DNA from: Xiphophorus maculatus
Lineage: Eukaryota; Chordata; Actinopteri; Cyprinodontiformes; Poeciliidae
Direction of reading: 5' to 3'
DNA: 64,000 nucleotides
Assembly: GCF_002775205.1 (NCBI RefSeq)
Contig: NC_036450.1
Coordinates: 26,810,288-26,874,287, forward strand
Part shown: positions 57,201 through 64,000 of the stretch, in pieces
Numbering within the stretch: the stretch's first letter is position 1
Layout of the letters: each line of letters begins with the position of its first letter
Notes under the pieces: model-generated
Databases searched by the model: none
Told to the model about the DNA's origin: nothing
What the model saw: only the letters and a program-made list of their open reading frames with translations
Made by a program: the position numbers and the translations under genes

Positions 57201-57279
57201 TCAGCCTCGATAATGATTTGAAATGATAAGAACGAATAGAGACTAACAGACAAAGGATTCTTTGTGATAAATGGTCCTC

Positions 57280-57684
57280 TTAACTCCTGAGTGGTGAATC
57301 TCTGTAGCTCCTCCAGAGTAGGCATCGCTGGCTTCTCTGATTAACATTGTCCTTCATCCAGCATGCTTTGGTGGGTTTCCAGCTGCCACACCCTGTTCCC
57401 ACCACTAGGTGGAGAGAGCAGATATCTGGAAGACACTCAGCTAGAACCCGAGCTGCTGGGTTCACTGTCTCCATGATGCTGTTTGACAACAGACCAGCTG
57501 CATTTATACTGAGTGAGTTCATACACACTGGACTCAATTCTGATTACACAAAAAATAAATCCTTCCACTTCACAATTATTCTCTACTTTGTGTTGTTCTG
57601 ACAAAATACATTTGATATTTTTTGTTGCAACATAATAAAATGTCTTGTGATCACTTCTAGAAAGGCACAAAAAGCATAAGCTCA
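57280..57684 (-). mobile_element. Tc1-like remnant next to a LINE insertion
   Basis: The plus strand contains GTGAATCTCTGTAGCTCCTC then CAGAGTA, and later CATGATGCTGTTTGACAACA, TTTATACTGAGTGAGTTCAT and CTACTTTGTGTTGTTCTGAC. These correspond to segments found in the Tc1 transposons of fish (compare the element at 47334-48583). It is rearranged and short, and no terminal repeat pair is intact. A truncated Rex3-like LINE is inserted at its right edge. Confidence 0.5.
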
Positions 57685-57695
57685 TCTCACTATAT

Positions 57696-58490
57696 CCATC
57701 CATCCATTTTCTTCCACTTATCCGGGGTCAGGTCGCAGGGGTAGCACCGTAACTTCCCTCTCCCCAGACACTTGTTCCAGCTCTTCCGGTTGGATCCCAG
57801 GGTGTTCCCAGGCCAGCAGAGAAACATAGTCCCTCCAACGTATCCTGGATCTACCCTGGGGCCTCCTCCCGGTGGGACGTGCCTGGAACCCCTAACCAGG
57901 GAGACGTCCAGGAGGCATCCTGACCAGATGCCCGAGCCACCTCAACTGGCTCCTCTTGATGTGAAGGAGCAGCGGCTCTACTCTGAGTCCCTCCTGGATG
58001 ACTGAGCTTCTCACCCTATCTTTAAGGGAGAGCCCAGACACCCTACGGAGAAAACCCATTTCGGCCGCTTGTATCAGTGACCTCGTTCTTTCAAAGCTCA
58101 TGACCATAGATGAGGGTAGGAACATAGATCAACCAGTAAATCAAGAGCTTTGCTTTTTGACTCCGCTCTCCCTTCACCACAACAGACCGGTACAGCGCCC
58201 GCTTCACTGCAGATGCTGCACCAACCCACCTGTTGATCTCCCGCTCCATTTTTCCCCTCATTCATAAATAAGATCCCCAGATACTTAATCTCCTCCACCT
58301 GGGGCAGGACATCCCCCACCATCTCTGACCCAGAGAAGGCACTCTACCCGTTTCCGGCTTAAGACCATGGCTTAAGTCGGATTGGGAGGCAGTGAGCCTC
58401 ATCCTGGCCACTTCACACTCCGTTGCAAACCGCTCCAGCGGTAGATCACAACATGATGAAGCCAGTAGGATCACATCATCCGCAAAAACC
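57696..58490 (-). mobile_element. 5'-truncated Rex3-like RTE LINE with 11-bp target duplication
   Basis: The minus strand encodes the RT C-terminal region (for example RSRIQAAEMGFLRRV-like, VEPLLLHIKRSQLRWLGHLV, RMPPGRLPG), colinear with the end of the copy at 40446-43227. It ends in the same short 3' region and GATG repeats (ATCCATCCATCCATTTTCTT at the left edge). The flanks TCTCACTATAT (57685-57695) and TCTCGCTATAT (58491-58501) match at 10 of 11 positions and look like the target duplication. The copy is truncated inside the RT domain, just after the FADD region, and is disrupted by stops and shifts. Confidence 0.88.
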
Positions 58491-58650
58491 TCTCGCTATA
58501 TCTTCATATTTTTTTGCATATTCAGCTTTAATGAGAACAGCCTGAGTTGAAAATCATCGGACTGATCCTGAAACAGGAGGATATTTCTCCACTCAGGGAG
58601 CTCTTGCAGTAGTTTATAAAACACAGAGAAGAGTCCATATGACGCAATAT

Positions 58651-58656
58651 TTTAAT
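58651..58656 (-). promoter_or_regulatory. Probable helq polyadenylation signal
   Basis: The minus strand reads ATTAAA about 60 bp after the helq stop codon. It gives a short but plausible 3' UTR. Confidence 0.4.
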
Positions 58657-58716
58657 AAGAAAACGTAAGATTAAACAAACCCCATGAGAAACAGGCCAGA
58701 AGGAGCCAAGTGTGTT

Positions 58717-63654
<4,938 letters not shown>

Positions 63655-64000
63655 CTGGAAACAGACAGCAGAGTGGAGCTAATGCAGAGTCTGCTTGACA
63701 GAACCAAACTGACTGTTTCTGTCCCTAGAGCCAGCAACAGAAAGTTTGTTTATTTTAAGATTATCTTTTTTATACCATTAACAGTGAGAGCAAAGACAGG
63801 TTAAAATAGGTTTATAGTTGACATTGAGCTAGGTTTCTGGCCTGACCCTGCTCATTGACACTATGCCGTGCCTGAACCTCCATTTTTTGTAAATTGGACC
63901 AGAAAGCACATGCTCTTCATCTTCATTTGGAAGATGTCCCTGCAGAGCAGCTTCACCTGTATATGATCCCTCTCTTTTCTGTGAGTACTGCACCAGCCTA
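63655..64000. other. helq intronic sequence to the window edge
   Basis: By homology the next upstream helq exon should encode the segment just before the VQLKEY block. I found no matching, properly spliced open frame in these 346 bp, so it probably lies outside the window. Confidence 0.5.

Larger units (their letters stand above)
51000..57279. other. Intergenic region 5' of tcf7l1
   Basis: The segment next to 50874 should contain the tcf7l1 promoter and 5' UTR (somewhat CpG-richer up to about 51600). The rest holds a reverse-transcriptase fragment (52250-52520) and a SINE (54005-54262). I see no convincing gene. Open frames such as 55841-56317 minus and 56043-56423 plus overlap each other and match no family I know. 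Confidence 0.5.

Overview
The window is nuclear DNA from a bony fish, most likely a teleost. Evidence: five multi-exon vertebrate genes with GT-AG introns, long CA/TG microsatellites, Rex3-type RTE LINEs, fish tRNA-derived SINEs and Tc1/mariner and hAT remnants. Nothing prokaryotic is present. I could not settle the species.

Layout. (1) 1984-10758, minus: V-ATPase V1 subunit B, 14 coding exons, complete (525 codons plus stop). (2) 10759-13999: intergenic, with an L2-like LINE fragment, a 1.39 kb hAT-type element with a perfect 8-bp target duplication, and a short SINE with a 13-bp duplication. (3) 14000-18505, minus: dusp11, an RNA 5'-phosphatase of the dual-specificity family, 9 coding exons, complete (362 aa). 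(4) 20963-23290, plus: an executioner-type caspase of 4 coding exons (296 aa) with the Cys/His dyad intact but one S1-pocket arginine replaced by methionine. (5) 23291-28687: gene-poor. (6) 28688-50874, minus: a tcf7l1-type TCF/LEF factor, 12 coding exons, complete (532 aa). It keeps the beta-catenin-binding N-terminus and the CtBP motif, but the first half of its HMG box is unusually divergent. Its introns hold most of the mobile elements: a near-complete Rex3-like LINE, a SINE, a TIR element, a Tc1 remnant and several microsatellites. (7) 50875-58716: intergenic, with a reverse-transcriptase fragment, a SINE, and a truncated Rex3 copy next to a Tc1 remnant. (8) 58717-63654, minus: the 3' half of helq (12 exons, 574 codons); its 5' half lies beyond the window.

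The five genes are not a pathway: they are proton pumping, RNA 5'-end processing, apoptosis-type proteolysis, Wnt transcription and DNA-repair helicase functions that happen to be neighbours. All exon models were built by hand from homology and splice sites, and phases close exactly across every junction, which supports them strongly. The most interesting points are the caspase S1-pocket change, the divergent HMG box, CA repeats placed beside tcf7l1 splice donors, and several well-delimited mobile elements with target-site duplications.
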